From an uncultured bacterium (GTDB lineage: Bacteria; Planctomycetota; UBA8742; UBA2392), in NCBI GenBank assembly GCA_938014885.1, contig CALLQI010000014.1, positions 1-64,000 of the forward strand: DNA of 64,000 nt, in the 5' to 3' direction. A program made the position numbers and the translations under genes. The notes under the pieces were generated by a model, which was not told the DNA's origin, searched no databases, and worked only from the letters and a program-made list of their open reading frames with translations. Numbering within the stretch: the first letter of the stretch is position 1; each line of letters starts with the position of its first letter. This document shows positions 35,491-45,307 of this stretch, piece after piece.

Positions 35491-38421
35491 CTACTTCGCC
35501 GTCAGTGTTGCCTTGAAGTTGCTCAGGATTACGTCGTTGCGGTCTTTCGTCAGCTCGTGGATGTGGATTTCGTACTCGCTGCTCTGGATCGCGCGCTTGG
35601 GGCCGCCCAGCGACACGCGCGCTTCCAGCCAGCGGCTGAAGTTGTGCTGCGTTTCTTCCGGGTCGGCGCGGCGGCCGGCGGCGGCCCTGCGGACCACCTT
35701 GAACGCATCGCCCATCACTTCCGCCAGGAATGAGCCTTCCGGGTTGTCACGCGCGAAATGCGCCGGGCCCTTCGTCAAGTCATTGCGCCACACAAACGGA
35801 GACGCCACGGGCGCGTCACCCAGCCCCAGCGTGAAGGCCTCACACAATGCCTGAACCGCGGGGTTAAGCACGTCGCCCAGCGCCCCCAGTTCATTGTTGC
35901 CGAGCAGACCGAACCACGGGCTGATCTGGATCACGGGCTCAAGCAGCGTCATGGATTCAAACTCTTTGGGCGCATCGACAAAGCGCAGTTTCAGGCGCCA
36001 TAGCCCGCCGACTGACGGTGTCTCTTCCACAGTGACAATCATGCCGTACTGCAGGCTCAGGTTGCGCACGTCCACGCCGCCGCCTTCGCCGGTGATCTTG
36101 AGGTTGACCGTGAATTCCAGTTTGTCGCCCGCGCTGTACGCGGGATGTAGCGAACGCACGCCTCCCGTGGCCGCCGGCACCAGGTTCAGCCGATGCACCA
36201 TTTCAAAGGTCGGCCTCAGCAGCGGCGACAGCGGGTTTTCCGTGAACAGCTTGCGCATGGTGGCGCCGGCGGCGCGTTCTTCGCCGATTTCGTGCAGGCA
36301 GATTGAGGCCAGCAGCAAGGCCATGCCGTCGCGCCGATCCAGCGCGTACGAGGTTTCAAATTCGGCGGTTGCCTTGGCGAACAGTTGCCCCTGGAAGTAC
36401 AGCCGCCCCAACGCGATGTGGGCTTCCGCGCGGCCGTAATCGCAGCGGCAGGCAAGGCGCGCGCGCTTGAGCATGGATTCAGCCCGGGTCGGGTCCGTGT
36501 TCATCAGAGCCTGACCCAGCGCCAGCAGCGGCTCGGCCAGTTCGGGGTCGCCGGCGATGGCGTCTTCCAGCATGCGCTTGCGGCCGGCGGGGTCCTGGTC
36601 AGGCAGTTGCGATTCCACCCACAGCTTGAAGGCGGCGCGGCGGGCGTCACTTCCGGCAGCGACCTCTTTCAGCAGCAGGGCCCAGTACTGGCTTTCGGGG
36701 TTGTTGCGTCGCGTGTGCAGCTCAGCGTAGAAGCGGGCAGCTGATTCATACTCGTCGCAGTGCATGGCAGCGCGGGCCGCGCCTTCGATCACTTCCTCAT
36801 CGGTGACTTCACCGCGTTCTGCCTTCAGCGCCAACGCGGCCTGGTAGGCCTTGTGGGAAAGGCTGAATGCACCGATCCGGAAGCAGACAATGCCCTGCAG
36901 GCGCTGTGCCTCATAGAACTTGGGCGAGCGCGCGATGATCGCGGCGAGCTCTTTCTGTTTCTCGCGGAAGTCGCTGCTGCGGTGAAAGACATCTTCGTAC
37001 TGCAGCCAGTCCCAGGCCGTGTACAACTTGGCGTGTATGTCGCGCGCGGCCTTGGCATAGCCGGCTGCACTGTTGTCGCGCGGGTCAAGCCGCGTCACCT
37101 GGTCATAGGCCTTTGCCGCGTTCTCGTACTGGCCAAGGTGCCAGTAGATGGCGGCTGCTATGCCGCTGTAGTCGGCAAATACGGGTTCAAGTTCTTTGCA
37201 GCGCTCGAGGGCTTTCAGCGCGGCCTCAAGCTTCATGCGCGAGCCCTCGATGTCTGAGTCCGCAAGCGCCAGTTCAAGCTTCACCCGGGCGTCGAGGTAA
37301 TGCAGCTCAATGAACTCGGGCAATTGCTTCTGCATCGCCTGTAAGGCGGAAATGTAGTCCAGCCCGGACTGGCTGTTCAGTTCGCGCCAGGCCTGCCAGT
37401 GCGAAAACGGCCAGCCCTTGGCTGCCACGCGCTGCGCCGCCAGCAGCGCGATGTGGCTTGAGGTATCGGCCTGCACGGCGTGCATTTTCTCGAGTGCTTC
37501 GATCACGGCGGCGCCGTCTTCGCGCGCCTCGGCAATCTCGAGCAGCATGCCGGCAAGCGTCTGGTTGCCCGGCGACAGCAACTCCGCGGCGATAATCTCT
37601 TTCTCGGCGTCGGCGTGGCGGCCAAGGCGCATCAGCAGGCCGCAGATCTCTACGCGGGCGGAAGCTCCGTGTTCGGGCGATGTGGTCAGCTTGCGCAGGA
37701 TCGGCAGCGTAAGTTCATACAGTTCGCGGGCGGCTTCGGCGAAGGGCTGCAAGGCCTCATCGGTGCGGCCCCAGCGGTCGAACTCGAAACCTCGCAGGCT
37801 CAGTTCATAGGCCGCGAGTTCAAAGACCTTCATGGTGCCCGGGCTGGCCTTGGCGGCGCGGGCGAGATACACGAGTGAAAGCCCGCCCTTGCCGACGGCC
37901 GCAGCCGGAAGTTCGCCTTTGGGGTCGGCGATGAACGTGGCCAGCTGCCGGAACACGATCATTTCGGCGGCCAGGCGGTCCAGCGCCGCGGCGAGCTGCT
38001 CGGCGTTGCGGACGTTGGGCGGAATGCCGGGCACGGCGGTCTGGAAAAGCCAGTTGCCGATTTCGAGGCAGGTGTCGTAGTCCTGCGGGTTGCCGTCTAC
38101 GAGCGGCTTGACGATGGCCCAGCTTTCGCGCTTCTGCAGGTCCATGTCGTCCAGCGCGATGCCGCCCGGCTGGGTGTACAGGCGCAGGTATTCAAGCAGC
38201 AGGGCATTGTCGGTGGGGGCGAGCTTGCGGGCCTGATCCAGTTGCTCTTTGGCCAGCAGCGGCATGCCGAATTCACGCAGGCGGCGCGCGCGGCCGACGG
38301 CGTCTTTTACCTTGGCGGAGACTTCGGAATCAGCCTGGGCTCGCAACGGCCTGGAGGCCGGGGCCGGCACGGCAAGCAGCACGCCCAGCGCGCAGGCCAG
38401 CAACAGCAGATATCGCACCAT
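35491..38421 (-). CDS. Giant secreted TPR-repeat protein
   Basis: 976 aa. A signal peptide (residues 1-28, ending L-R-A-Q-A) is followed by roughly 700 residues of tetratricopeptide-like helical hairpins (for example Y-W-H-L-G-Q-Y-E-N-A-A-K-A-Y-D-Q-V-T-R-L-D-P). The C-terminal ~250 residues are beta-rich and not repetitive (S-A-G-D-K-L-E-F-T-V-N-L-K-I-T-G-E). Probably periplasmic or outer-membrane associated, acting as a scaffold. Similar in design to the TPR protein of the pilus-like cluster (49756-52671). Confidence 0.82.
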   Translation of the reverse strand: MVRYLLLLACALGVLLAVPAPASRPLRAQADSEVSAKVKDAVGRARRLREFGMPLLAKEQLDQARKLAPTDNALLLEYLRLYTQPGGIALDDMDLQKRESWAIVKPLVDGNPQDYDTCLEIGNWLFQTAVPGIPPNVRNAEQLAAALDRLAAEMIVFRQLATFIADPKGELPAAAVGKGGLSLVYLARAAKASPGTMKVFELAAYELSLRGFEFDRWGRTDEALQPFAEAARELYELTLPILRKLTTSPEHGASARVEICGLLMRLGRHADAEKEIIAAELLSPGNQTLAGMLLEIAEAREDGAAVIEALEKMHAVQADTSSHIALLAAQRVAAKGWPFSHWQAWRELNSQSGLDYISALQAMQKQLPEFIELHYLDARVKLELALADSDIEGSRMKLEAALKALERCKELEPVFADYSGIAAAIYWHLGQYENAAKAYDQVTRLDPRDNSAAGYAKAARDIHAKLYTAWDWLQYEDVFHRSSDFREKQKELAAIIARSPKFYEAQRLQGIVCFRIGAFSLSHKAYQAALALKAERGEVTDEEVIEGAARAAMHCDEYESAARFYAELHTRRNNPESQYWALLLKEVAAGSDARRAAFKLWVESQLPDQDPAGRKRMLEDAIAGDPELAEPLLALGQALMNTDPTRAESMLKRARLACRCDYGRAEAHIALGRLYFQGQLFAKATAEFETSYALDRRDGMALLLASICLHEIGEERAAGATMRKLFTENPLSPLLRPTFEMVHRLNLVPAATGGVRSLHPAYSAGDKLEFTVNLKITGEGGGVDVRNLSLQYGMIVTVEETPSVGGLWRLKLRFVDAPKEFESMTLLEPVIQISPWFGLLGNNELGALGDVLNPAVQALCEAFTLGLGDAPVASPFVWRNDLTKGPAHFARDNPEGSFLAEVMGDAFKVVRRAAAGRRADPEETQHNFSRWLEARVSLGGPKRAIQSSEYEIHIHELTKDRNDVILSNFKATLTAK

Positions 38422-38503
38422 GTACTCCCGGGCCCCTTAAACGCACGCGACCTGGCACATGAACTGCCGGTGCGGCTTGTGCTTTGCATTGCCTACTGCC
38501 GGA

Positions 38504-39442
38504 CTACTGGTCCTTCATTGTCGCGCCCACGCGGTCGGTGAACTGCTTGTAGCTGCTGGGCTTGCCGATGGTCTGGATATCAATCAGCGCGTCGTACACC
38601 GCGCCCTTGTAGTTCACGCCACCGTAACTGGCGAACCACATGGTGGGGTCCGTGCGCATCATGTAGTTACGGGTGTCATTGCCGAACCAGCGCCTCAGAT
38701 CCGTTTCGGCGCTGCCCACCTCCGGCGCGGTCTTGTAGTAAAGCAGCATGATGAAGCCCACCAGCGGCAGCTTCGACTGCGGGTCCACGGTTTTGACCAC
38801 GAAGCCGTAGGACTTGAAAGGCTGGCCGGGCACGGGCGCGCTGGAGCCCCAGCCCGGGTTCACGCCGCCGCCATCGGTGATGGCCTGCAGCGCTTCGTCG
38901 AAGTTGGTGGTCTCCTGGATTTCGGCACCGGGGATCAGCGCCAAGCGCTTGCGCACGCGGGTGATGCTGTCGTTCACCGCGCGCTCAAAGTCCTTGGGGT
39001 CCAGCACGACTTCTTTTTCCTGCTTCATGCGCTCAGAGCGGTCTTCCTTCAGCGCGCTCACGAGAACCCACAGCACGGCCACCGTTGCAAGGCCGATCAC
39101 CACAAGGATGATCCCGCTGACCATCGACTTGGTGTTCTTGCGCTTGCCGTACACGACGTCGGCCGATACTTCCACCACGTCATCATCAGCTTGCGCGCCG
39201 CCCCCGCGCGACTGCTGGAACCCGGCCACCGGGCTGCCGTAAGCCGCGGGCTTGGGCCCGGCCGCACCGGGGTGATTGATTTTCACCACCTGCTTGCGCA
39301 CGGGCGCGCCGCCAGCGGCCACAATCTGGCCGAAGGTGCGGCACTTGGGGCAGACGGGCTGGTTGGCGATCTGTGAAGGATTCGCCGCGAACTGGTGTCC
39401 GCAGGAGTTGCACTGGAAGTTGTTTGCAGGTGCGCTGGGCAT
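38504..39442 (-). CDS. Zinc-ribbon, single-helix membrane protein, unknown
   Basis: 312 aa. N-terminal C-N-S-C-G-H (residues 11-16) and C-P-K-C (31-34) form a likely zinc ribbon of the MJ0042 kind. A Gly/Pro linker leads to one transmembrane helix (about 108-130), then an extracytoplasmic domain of ~180 residues with no recognised family (W-F-G-N-D-T-R-N-Y-M-M-R-T-D-P). Divergent from tatA. Confidence 0.78.
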   Translation of the reverse strand: MPSAPANNFQCNSCGHQFAANPSQIANQPVCPKCRTFGQIVAAGGAPVRKQVVKINHPGAAGPKPAAYGSPVAGFQQSRGGGAQADDDVVEVSADVVYGKRKNTKSMVSGIILVVIGLATVAVLWVLVSALKEDRSERMKQEKEVVLDPKDFERAVNDSITRVRKRLALIPGAEIQETTNFDEALQAITDGGGVNPGWGSSAPVPGQPFKSYGFVVKTVDPQSKLPLVGFIMLLYYKTAPEVGSAETDLRRWFGNDTRNYMMRTDPTMWFASYGGVNYKGAVYDALIDIQTIGKPSSYKQFTDRVGATMKDQ

Positions 39443-39632
39443 AGGGCTTTGGGGGCTGCGGCTGGCTGTCCTTTGCTTGTCTGTGAGGCCGGATATTGTA
39501 CGCTGGCCTTTGTAGTAAGCGTAACCTTTTGCGGTAGGGCGTGTTTAACGTTCCTGTCACGAGTGCGTTCTACCGGCTGAAATCTCACGCGTCGCTTTCG
39601 CAACGGTTACGGCCTGACCTGCTGGAGAAGTC

Positions 39633-39911
39633 ATGAACCTTGCCTTCGTACTTGGGACCTGGGAAATCGTCGCGATCGTCGTGGTCGGTGTGCTGCTATT
39701 CGGCAGCCGGCTGCCGAGCATCGCGCGCAGCATGGGCAAGAGCGTCGTCGAGTTCAAGAAGGGCGTAAAGGACGTGAAAGACGACCTGGACACGTCGGTG
39801 AACGCCGACGACAAGGCCGACGACAAGCACGAACCCAAGAAGTTGGAAAAGTCAGAAGCTCGTGAGATCCCGGCCCAGAAGGTTGAGCACGACGAAAAGG
39901 TCGTGTCGTAG
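39633..39911 (+). CDS. tatA: Sec-independent translocase TatA/TatE-like subunit
   Basis: 92 aa. The N-terminal membrane helix (residues 8-26) is followed by the F-G-x-x-L hinge (F-G-S-R-L-P) and the amphipathic helix I-A-R-S-M-G-K-S-V-V-E-F-K-K-G-V-K, then a charged tail. TatA forms the pore-like component exporting folded twin-arginine proteins. tatC is not adjacent. Confidence 0.93.
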   Translation: MNLAFVLGTWEIVAIVVVGVLLFGSRLPSIARSMGKSVVEFKKGVKDVKDDLDTSVNADDKADDKHEPKKLEKSEAREIPAQKVEHDEKVVS

Positions 39912-39958
39912 ACTAAAGGTCAGGGTCAGGAGTTCAGGTCAGGAAACGGCGTGAGTTG

Positions 39959-39979
39959 CCCGCCCCAAGCCCCAAACCC
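39959..39979 (-). repeat. Four-run G tract overlapping a stop codon (G-quadruplex pattern)
   Basis: The minus strand reads GGGTTTGGGGCTTGGGGCGGG starting in the TAG stop of the next gene (TAGGG). Four runs of three to four G with loops of 3, 3 and 1 nt satisfy the usual quadruplex pattern. Confidence 0.75.
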
Positions 39980-40884
39980 TAGAACAGGCCAACCCGTGCC
40001 AGGTAGTCGCTGCCGAAGCGCAGCTTCGTGCCCTTGTCGTCGTCCACGACCATTACGCGCACGGTGTTCTGTGCCAGCTCGCCGGCCAGTTCATCGAACT
40101 TGATTTCGCCAAGGCCCGGCACTTGTTCGCCCTGGCCACCCAGCAGGTCGCCCAGATACACGCCCCTGAGCCTCGTGCCGAAACGCTCGATCCATTCAGG
40201 TGCCTTGGGCCCGCCCAGCTTGTGCAGCAGCGCCACGTGGCTGGTGCTGTGCCAGTAGCCAAGCCGGTCGGTGCCCAGGTCGCTGAACACGTGCGCCATG
40301 CGCTCGGGCGTAAGCAGGCCGAATGGGCTCTCGGGCGGCAGCAGGCAAACCTGAATCGGTTCAAGCTCAGCCAGAATGCGGTGCAGCATGCGGCAGAACG
40401 TGTCGAGTTGTTTTTCGGCCGCGGATTCGCTGATCTTGACGACTTCGGCCAGCGTCTTCAGGCGGGTTTCATCGCACTCGTCGCAGTCGAGCACTTCGTC
40501 CAGCCGCGCCTGTTTCTCCGCCAGCGCGGGCACGTTCACGAAGCCGCCATCGAGCACCAGAAACTTCGGCTTCAGTACGGCCAGCAGCCCCGCCGTGTCC
40601 AGCACCAGCCGCAGGCTTTGCTCGGCGATTGCGATTTCCGGCGCGGCCAGCTTGGCGTATCCCGCGCGACGAAAGATCATCGCGCTGTGGCGCGGCTCTT
40701 TCAGGCGCAAGGCAGCCAGGCTGACTTTGTGGCCGCTGAGTTCATGAGCGATGCGTTCCAGCGGGACCTGCGGGTTGCAGACGCACAGGTCAAAGCGGTC
40801 AAAGCCAAGCTCTTGCCCGGTGCGGACCCGTCGCAACAGCGGCTCAAGGCCGCCCTCATCCAGCTTCACCGCAATGGCTTTCAT
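39979..40884 (-). CDS. TIM-barrel sugar isomerase/endonuclease IV-like protein
   Basis: 301 aa from the ATG at 40884; the open frame extends to 40995 but into the cytochrome gene's end. The pattern of strands and helices, with L-D-G-G-F-V-N and a run of acidic residues near mid-protein, suggests the xylose-isomerase-like/AP-endonuclease-2 TIM barrel. The short metal-ligand motifs are not certain. Residues L-G-Y-W-H-S-T-S-H-V-A-L-L-H could be metal ligands. No pathway evident from neighbours. Confidence 0.6.
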   Translation of the reverse strand: MKAIAVKLDEGGLEPLLRRVRTGQELGFDRFDLCVCNPQVPLERIAHELSGHKVSLAALRLKEPRHSAMIFRRAGYAKLAAPEIAIAEQSLRLVLDTAGLLAVLKPKFLVLDGGFVNVPALAEKQARLDEVLDCDECDETRLKTLAEVVKISESAAEKQLDTFCRMLHRILAELEPIQVCLLPPESPFGLLTPERMAHVFSDLGTDRLGYWHSTSHVALLHKLGGPKAPEWIERFGTRLRGVYLGDLLGGQGEQVPGLGEIKFDELAGELAQNTVRVMVVDDDKGTKLRFGSDYLARVGLF

Positions 40885-40963
40885 GGCAGACCCCCGCGAA
40901 ACGGCTATTCTGCGCGGGTTTGAAGCTAACACAACGGCAGGGGCCGTCAAGCACGGCATCGCT

Positions 40964-42625
40964 TCAGCGGCTCCAGTCCAGCCACAGCCGCCCATCGCGG
41001 AACGTGAGGCCGGACTGCCCCAGTTCCGTGTCGCCGTTTTGGATGCTCGTGTGCACGTTCTGCGGCGGCGCCAGCAGTGTGTCGCGCCCGAGTTCGTAGG
41101 TCTGGCTGCGTACGAGGGCCATGTACGCCTTGTTCAGGGCCAGCGCGCGCTGGCGCGTCGGCAGGATCAGCCAGGTGATGTCCTTGTCGCCGCCCTTGGA
41201 TGCCCGGCGCACGGCGGCCTCATCAAGTATGCCGCCGGGGAAGAAGCGTTGCAGGATTTCGTCGTTGGCGCGGAAATCGTCGCCGCCGCGCACGCGCTGG
41301 AAGTAGGTCAAGATCTCGGGCTCGGCGTGGCCGGCCTGGGGCGCGTCGTGCATGCCGCGGATGTCCTGGTAGGCCCAGCCGGCTTTGCCGGGCACTTTGC
41401 GCGACAGGGTGAATGTGCTGTCCACGGTGACGCCGGTGGCACTGTGGCAGCCCATGCAGAAGTAATGTTCCTGCTGGGTCTGCAAACGCAGGCGTCCCTT
41501 CTCGTCCTCGATGAAGCCCTGGTACTGCCAACCAAACGCGTTGCGCAGGCCGACTTCCGGTCCGCCCGGAAAGAACGGCAGCAGCCCGTCGGTCTTCTCG
41601 TTCCATTCTTTCTCGTAGGCGCGCTGCGTAGCCCAGCCGTCCAGGTACATCACTTTGCGCGAGTAGCGCAGCTCTTTCATCCGGCGCGCGATCATGCCCG
41701 GTGCATCCGGGTCCACGTAGCGCACACTGTGCAGGAACTCGGTGCCTTCGGGGTATTTGTAGCGCTCGATGGTCACGCTGGCGGCCGCACCGGCGTAGCG
41801 CGCGGGCAGTCCTTTGATCTGGGTGATCAAGCCGCCAATAGTGCCGTCGCCGTTGAGGTCGAAGCCAGCCAGCGATTCCTCGACCGGCTCAACGACAGTG
41901 ACTAGGTTCGCGACCTGGTGGTTGGGGACGGTCGGGTCGTTGGAGACCACGGCCTCAAGGATTGCGTAGTTGAGCTTCGCGACGGCCCGCGACGGCTGCC
42001 CGTCAGTGCCTTGGCTGAACCTCGCAGGCAGGCGGATGAACACGTCGTCGGTGGCACCGTTAGTGGGCCAAAAGGTGCCCAGGAAGGGCTTGTAACGCAG
42101 GGCGCGCCAGTTGCTGCCATCGTTGGCGAAGCCGTCGGCGTCGAAGCCTGCATCAAAGTCCAGGTCGGGCCGATAGCCTTCGTAGTCGTCGAAGTGCTTC
42201 AGTGCCTTCACGAGCGGCGTGTAGTTGTCCTGGCGAATCCATGCCAGCGCTTCGTCTTCGCTGATCGCGGCAGCCTCAGCGGTGCGGTCAGTGAACAGGT
42301 TGCTCCAGCGGTTGGTCAGCGCGAAATCAGAGAACGCGTATTCTTCCTGTAGCTCCCAGTCAGCTTGCTCGTTGGGTGAGACACTGTCTGTGTGGCACGT
42401 CCAGCAAGGGTTGCTGATGCCGGCGGTTTTGGTGTAGCACATCGATGGCACGGTGGCTTCGGGGTTGCTGACACTCAGGTCCGACATCGCGTGTTTCAGC
42501 GGGTCGTACTCGGGCCGAGACTTCTCTTCTTCCACGCGGGCGACGCAGGCGCCCAAGATGCCGCAGATGCCGCAGGCAAGCGCCGCTATGGCAGGAATCA
42601 GGCAAAGTATCAGGCGCTTGGGCAT
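40964..42625 (-). CDS. c-type cytochrome lipoprotein with two haem motifs
   Basis: 553 aa. The leader has a possible lipobox ending L-G-A-C (Cys27). Two CxxCH haem-attachment sites are present: C-W-T-C-H (residues 74-78) and C-M-G-C-H (about 390). Between and after them are long regions with no recognised domain, including D-L-N-G-D-G-T-I-G-G, a calcium-loop-like segment. It may be a periplasmic redox protein or oxidase. It follows the PhoX gene on the same strand, with a terminator between, so it is probably a separate unit. Confidence 0.85.
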   Translation of the reverse strand: MPKRLILCLIPAIAALACGICGILGACVARVEEEKSRPEYDPLKHAMSDLSVSNPEATVPSMCYTKTAGISNPCWTCHTDSVSPNEQADWELQEEYAFSDFALTNRWSNLFTDRTAEAAAISEDEALAWIRQDNYTPLVKALKHFDDYEGYRPDLDFDAGFDADGFANDGSNWRALRYKPFLGTFWPTNGATDDVFIRLPARFSQGTDGQPSRAVAKLNYAILEAVVSNDPTVPNHQVANLVTVVEPVEESLAGFDLNGDGTIGGLITQIKGLPARYAGAAASVTIERYKYPEGTEFLHSVRYVDPDAPGMIARRMKELRYSRKVMYLDGWATQRAYEKEWNEKTDGLLPFFPGGPEVGLRNAFGWQYQGFIEDEKGRLRLQTQQEHYFCMGCHSATGVTVDSTFTLSRKVPGKAGWAYQDIRGMHDAPQAGHAEPEILTYFQRVRGGDDFRANDEILQRFFPGGILDEAAVRRASKGGDKDITWLILPTRQRALALNKAYMALVRSQTYELGRDTLLAPPQNVHTSIQNGDTELGQSGLTFRDGRLWLDWSR

Positions 42626-42669
42626 GGCGGGCTCCGGCGGGGGCTGTGCATTGCGGCTGCGTGAAACAA

Positions 42670-42695
42670 AGGCGGGGCGCGGTAGCGCCCCGCCT
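42670..42695 (-). terminator. Strong terminator after the PhoX gene
   Basis: AGGCGGGGCGC, loop GGTA, GCGCCCCGCCT, a perfect 11-bp stem, with TTTGTTTC following on the minus strand. Confidence 0.88.
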
Positions 42696-42706
42696 CTTCG
42701 CTACTG

Positions 42707-45133
42707 CTAGCGGGGTTGCGGCCAGGTGCTGGCCGGGCCCGGCTGCTCGCCAGGGTGCTGCGCGTTGTAGAACATGGTGCGCATGTCAGGCGTGAAGCAG
42801 GGGCCCGTGGCTTCAGCGTTGCTGGGGGCCGCAATCACGCGGAAGGCGCGGCCGAAGCTGTTGGTGTTGGCCGGGTTGGTGTCGAGGTAGTAAATCGAAT
42901 CGCTGCGGCCGGGGCTGATGCTGGCGGTGCTGCCCCAGTAGCCGTCGGTGCCGAACCACACGCCGCCGTCCTTGTCGATGGCGATGTTGTCCGGGTCAGC
43001 AAAGTCCCACAGGCTGTTGGGCTGCAGCGGCTCGTTGCTGCCGATCACCTGCCAGAAGGTGAAGCTGTTTGTGGTGGCAGGGTTTGCGCCACCGTAGCTG
43101 AGCACAAAGATGCGTCCGTCGTTGTCGTTGCGGCTGGAGGTCGCGCCGTGGTCGTCGGCCGGGTCCAGCAGCACCCCGTTCTGATCGCAGCAGGTGCGGC
43201 TGTTGTGGTTGGTGAAGGCGATATACATGCGCGGCTCCGTGCCTGTGCCGCCGGCCCAGCCGTAGGGGTTCCATTCCAGGTCTTCGGGGCGGTTGAGTTC
43301 GCGGATGCCCAGCTTGGCCGTAGCGGTGAAGGCGCAGGCACGCACCAGGTCATCGTTGGCAAAGCCGCCGATTCCGTTGTAGGTGTTGCTTTGCAGTGCT
43401 GCACCGACGCTGAGGTTGGGCAACGTGCCACCGGCGATCAGCGAGTGCGACCCGGGAACCGTGGCGCCTGCGTTTGGGGCGTTTTGCGTGGTGTTGTTCA
43501 CCGACAGCTCAATGAACACACCGTTGCCCGGGTTGGCCTCAGTCGGGATGCCGGCGTTGCCGCCCGGCAGCGTGATCGTGATGCCGCCGCGAGTCGTGGT
43601 GGCACCCACGGTGCGGCCCTGGTCGTTGTGCAGGTCGGTGAAGTGCGCCACGAACAGCTTGCCGTCATCGAGCAGGGCTCGCACTTCGGCGCGGGTCATG
43701 GTGCTGACGTAGTTGGCGTTGCTGACGTACTTGTAGATGCGGCCGCTGCGGCGGTCGTCCGCGCCATACATCACGACGGGTTGGTTATTGATCAGCTTGC
43801 CGTCGGTGCCGGTCACGAAGGTGACGTTTTCCCAGCGGAAGCGCCCGAAGGTGCCCATCTTGCGGTGGCCGAGGCCGTCGCCGCCGGTCGCATCGCTTTC
43901 GTAATAGTTGCCGGGGATCTGCTCAGGGTCGATTTCAACCGCCCAGCCATAGCCGTCGCGGCGGTGGCGCTGGTTGGCGTCGCTGTGGCGGCCGAACTCG
44001 CTGCTGGTGCTGGCGGCGTAGGGCGGGTTGACGGTTGCACCGGAATCAAAGCCCTGGCCCGTGGTGAAGCGCTGGCTGCTGTTCCAGCAGGACTCGAGGT
44101 CGCCGTAGTAATCCTGCACGTTCTCTTCGGCGGTCATGATCGTACCCCAGGGGCTTTGGCCGCCGCTGCAGTCGCCCATGATGCCGGGTACCACGTTCGC
44201 GGGCAGGTTGGTGCCGTTGTCGGTTGTCTCGACGCCACTGAGGGTGTAGCCGGTCATGCGCGCCAGGGTGTTGCTGGTGGCGTCAAAGCGGCGGTTGTGC
44301 TGGCCCGTGCGGTCCACAGTCCACTTGCCGGTGCCATCCTTGACGATGCGGACGTAGGCGCCGCCGAGTTCTTTCTTGTACCAGCGGATGTAGGTGTCCA
44401 CGTCGGCCTGCGTCCAGGTGTTGCTGGTGACGTTGTTGCTCAGGATTCCGCTGTTCTGCAGCATCTTGGCGAAGGTCAGGTGCTGGTCGGTCGGCGCGCT
44501 GGTGGTGGTCGGGGGAGAGCCGCTGATGTATTCGAAGTTGGTCCAGATGTAGCCGGCATCGCCGCTGCCGCTCCACATCGGGGCGGCACCCAGCACGCCG
44601 TTGGGGCCGTCGGTCCAGCCGTTGGCGGCACTGTTCCAGCCGTCGCCGAAGAAGGCGTTGTAGTCGGCATTGGCACCCCAGCGCGGCCCGTTGTTGCTGG
44701 TGGTGATCGGGTCCATCCACTTCAGCACGATGTCGTGGGTCAACCCGGCGATCTGCCGCGACGAGTCATTGTTGGTGTTGGCCAGCGGGAAAGTGAACCC
44801 GGCCGGTACGGTTCCCGCACCCCAGGTGTTGGTGCCGAAGTCGTAGTTGGCATCGGCGTGCGCCACCAGCGCCTTCACGTAGTCGGCGATGTTGGTGTTG
44901 GCGGGAAGCAGTGCCGGTGCGCTGCCGCCGGGGAAGCCGGCCGGCACGCCCGTGAAGCGCACAGCCACCATTGAGGAAAGCGGGTCGGTCACGTCCGGTG
45001 CTGCCAGCGAAGTGCCGCTGTCGCCATCATCTTCACCGTCGTCATCCTCCGCACTGCATGAGGCAAGGTAGCCAAACACTGCAATCGTCGCGCAACCAAG
45101 CGCGACCCAGCCAAGCTTTCGCAGATTTTCCAT
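42707..45133 (-). CDS. PhoX-family phosphatase lipoprotein (DUF839)
   Basis: 808 aa. Lipobox at L-A-S-C (Cys26), then acidic linker. PhoX hallmarks: C-S-G-G-Q-S-P-W-G-T-I-M-T-A-E-E (active-site loop with Cys and Glu), L-G-H-R-K-M-G-T-F-G-R-F-R-W-E-N, and the C-terminal E-A-T-G-P-C-F-T-P-D-M-R-T-M-F-Y-N-A-Q-H-P-G. PhoX enzymes are calcium/iron-dependent alkaline phosphatases, usually Tat-exported; this one instead has a lipoprotein leader. Activity not shown; members of DUF839 include non-phosphatases. Confidence 0.87.
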   Translation of the reverse strand: MENLRKLGWVALGCATIAVFGYLASCSAEDDDGEDDGDSGTSLAAPDVTDPLSSMVAVRFTGVPAGFPGGSAPALLPANTNIADYVKALVAHADANYDFGTNTWGAGTVPAGFTFPLANTNNDSSRQIAGLTHDIVLKWMDPITTSNNGPRWGANADYNAFFGDGWNSAANGWTDGPNGVLGAAPMWSGSGDAGYIWTNFEYISGSPPTTTSAPTDQHLTFAKMLQNSGILSNNVTSNTWTQADVDTYIRWYKKELGGAYVRIVKDGTGKWTVDRTGQHNRRFDATSNTLARMTGYTLSGVETTDNGTNLPANVVPGIMGDCSGGQSPWGTIMTAEENVQDYYGDLESCWNSSQRFTTGQGFDSGATVNPPYAASTSSEFGRHSDANQRHRRDGYGWAVEIDPEQIPGNYYESDATGGDGLGHRKMGTFGRFRWENVTFVTGTDGKLINNQPVVMYGADDRRSGRIYKYVSNANYVSTMTRAEVRALLDDGKLFVAHFTDLHNDQGRTVGATTTRGGITITLPGGNAGIPTEANPGNGVFIELSVNNTTQNAPNAGATVPGSHSLIAGGTLPNLSVGAALQSNTYNGIGGFANDDLVRACAFTATAKLGIRELNRPEDLEWNPYGWAGGTGTEPRMYIAFTNHNSRTCCDQNGVLLDPADDHGATSSRNDNDGRIFVLSYGGANPATTNSFTFWQVIGSNEPLQPNSLWDFADPDNIAIDKDGGVWFGTDGYWGSTASISPGRSDSIYYLDTNPANTNSFGRAFRVIAAPSNAEATGPCFTPDMRTMFYNAQHPGEQPGPASTWPQPR

Positions 45134-45307
45134 GTGTTCTCCGGGCAGGCGCCAACCGGCGCGTGTGCCCGAAAACTAGGCGGCTGTCGTTTGGCTTGCG
45201 CCAAGCCCGTGTGATGAACACGCAAATTCCGATGGCCTTGGCCTGTGTCAGTTTCATGCCGGGCAATCGGGTTGGATTGCAAGTCACTCAGGCGGTACAT
45301 TCTTCAT

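Noticed and set aside
33511..35733. Plus-strand open frame of 740 aa opposite the UbiD-family gene
   Set aside because: Antisense shadow of a clear UbiD decarboxylase; composition follows its reverse complement.
42716..44974. Plus-strand open frame of 752 aa opposite the PhoX gene
   Set aside because: Antisense to a well-supported PhoX lipoprotein; Val/Ala/Gly-rich shadow.
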